Source of the DNA: Candidatus Odyssella thessalonicensis
Lineage (GTDB): Bacteria; Pseudomonadota; Alphaproteobacteria; Bin65
NCBI GenBank assembly: GCA_005240015.1
Contig: SBBV01000269.1
Span: 1 to 6,195, forward strand
Reading direction: 5' to 3'
DNA: 6,195 nt
The notes under the pieces were generated by a model that did not search any database, had not been told where the DNA came from, and saw only the letters and a list, made by a program, of their open reading frames with translations. Every line of letters starts with the position of its first letter. The stretch's first letter is position 1. This document shows positions 6,059-6,195 of this stretch, one piece after another. A program made the position numbers and the translations under genes.

Positions 6059-6195
6059 CTACTTCGCCAGCGCCGTCTCGACCAGCTTCACCCAGTAGCT
6101 GGCGCCGATCGGCAGGATCTCGTCGTTGAAGTCGTAGTGCGGGTTGTGGAGGAGGCAGCCGCCCTCGATGGGCTCCGAGGACTTCGCCTGGATGC
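6059..6195 (-). CDS. M20-family amidohydrolase, C-terminal fragment (5' part off window)
   Basis: Only the last 44 codons are in the window, ending at TAG (6061-6059). They read IQAKSSEPIEGG, then CLLHNPHYDFNDEILPIG, then ASYWVKLVETALAK. The HNPxYDFNDxxLPxGAxYW ending is characteristic of M20D amidohydrolases (hippurate hydrolase and indoleacetyl-amino-acid hydrolase type), which cleave N-acyl amino acids or small amides using a two-metal site. The His in this motif is the expected C-terminal metal ligand of the family. Such enzymes are often found beside family-5 ABC importers, so it may process what the transporter brings in. It is transcribed toward the importer operon, and the toxin-antitoxin pair now lies between them on the same strand. 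Substrate is unknown. Confidence 0.85.
   Translation of the reverse strand, partial: IQAKSSEPIEGGCLLHNPHYDFNDEILPIGASYWVKLVETALAK

Overview
This window looks like the chromosome of a GC-rich alphaproteobacterium (about 67% GC in sampled lines of the operon; Rhodospirillales or Hyphomicrobiales-like by family resemblance, which is inference). Most of it, positions 1 to 5303 on the + strand, is part of a peptide-type (Dpp/Opp, family 5) ABC importer operon.

The operon layout is as follows. First comes a solute-binding protein whose signal peptide lies just off the left edge. After 28 bp comes a second, complete paralogous binding protein with a clear Sec signal peptide. A 157-bp gap follows, holding an imperfect palindromic dispersed repeat. 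Two inner-membrane permeases then overlap by ATGA (DppB-like, then DppC-like). The two binding proteins presumably deliver related ligands to one permease pair. No ATPase gene is present, so the nucleotide-binding subunits must be encoded upstream or elsewhere.

The gap between the second binding protein and the first permease is the most unusual part. A 53-codon frame starts inside the stop codon of the binding protein, behind a strong Shine-Dalgarno sequence. It stays open through the whole repeat and stops inside the start codon of the permease. The repeat therefore sits where a hairpin could set binding-protein to permease ratios, while ribosomes could still be passed along the mRNA.

Convergent to the operon, 24 bp after its last stop, lies a two-gene type II toxin-antitoxin module on the - strand: a Phd/YefM-type antitoxin (5942 to 5706) followed with no gap by a VapC-like PIN-domain toxin (5705 to 5328). 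It has a strong RBS and a plausible sigma70-type promoter whose 17-bp spacer is made of CCAGA pentamer repeats. Base composition here is lower (about 55-58% GC in sampled lines), consistent with an acquired module.

At the right edge, on the - strand, is the C-terminal end of an M20-family amidohydrolase, a plausible catabolic partner of the importer. Between it and the antitoxin lies a 116-bp intergenic region with the toxin-antitoxin promoter and a small GC hairpin. I see no rRNA, tRNA, CRISPR array or insertion-sequence transposase. No wholly new system is evident; the observations worth checking are the coupling frame across the repeat and the repeat-spaced toxin-antitoxin promoter.
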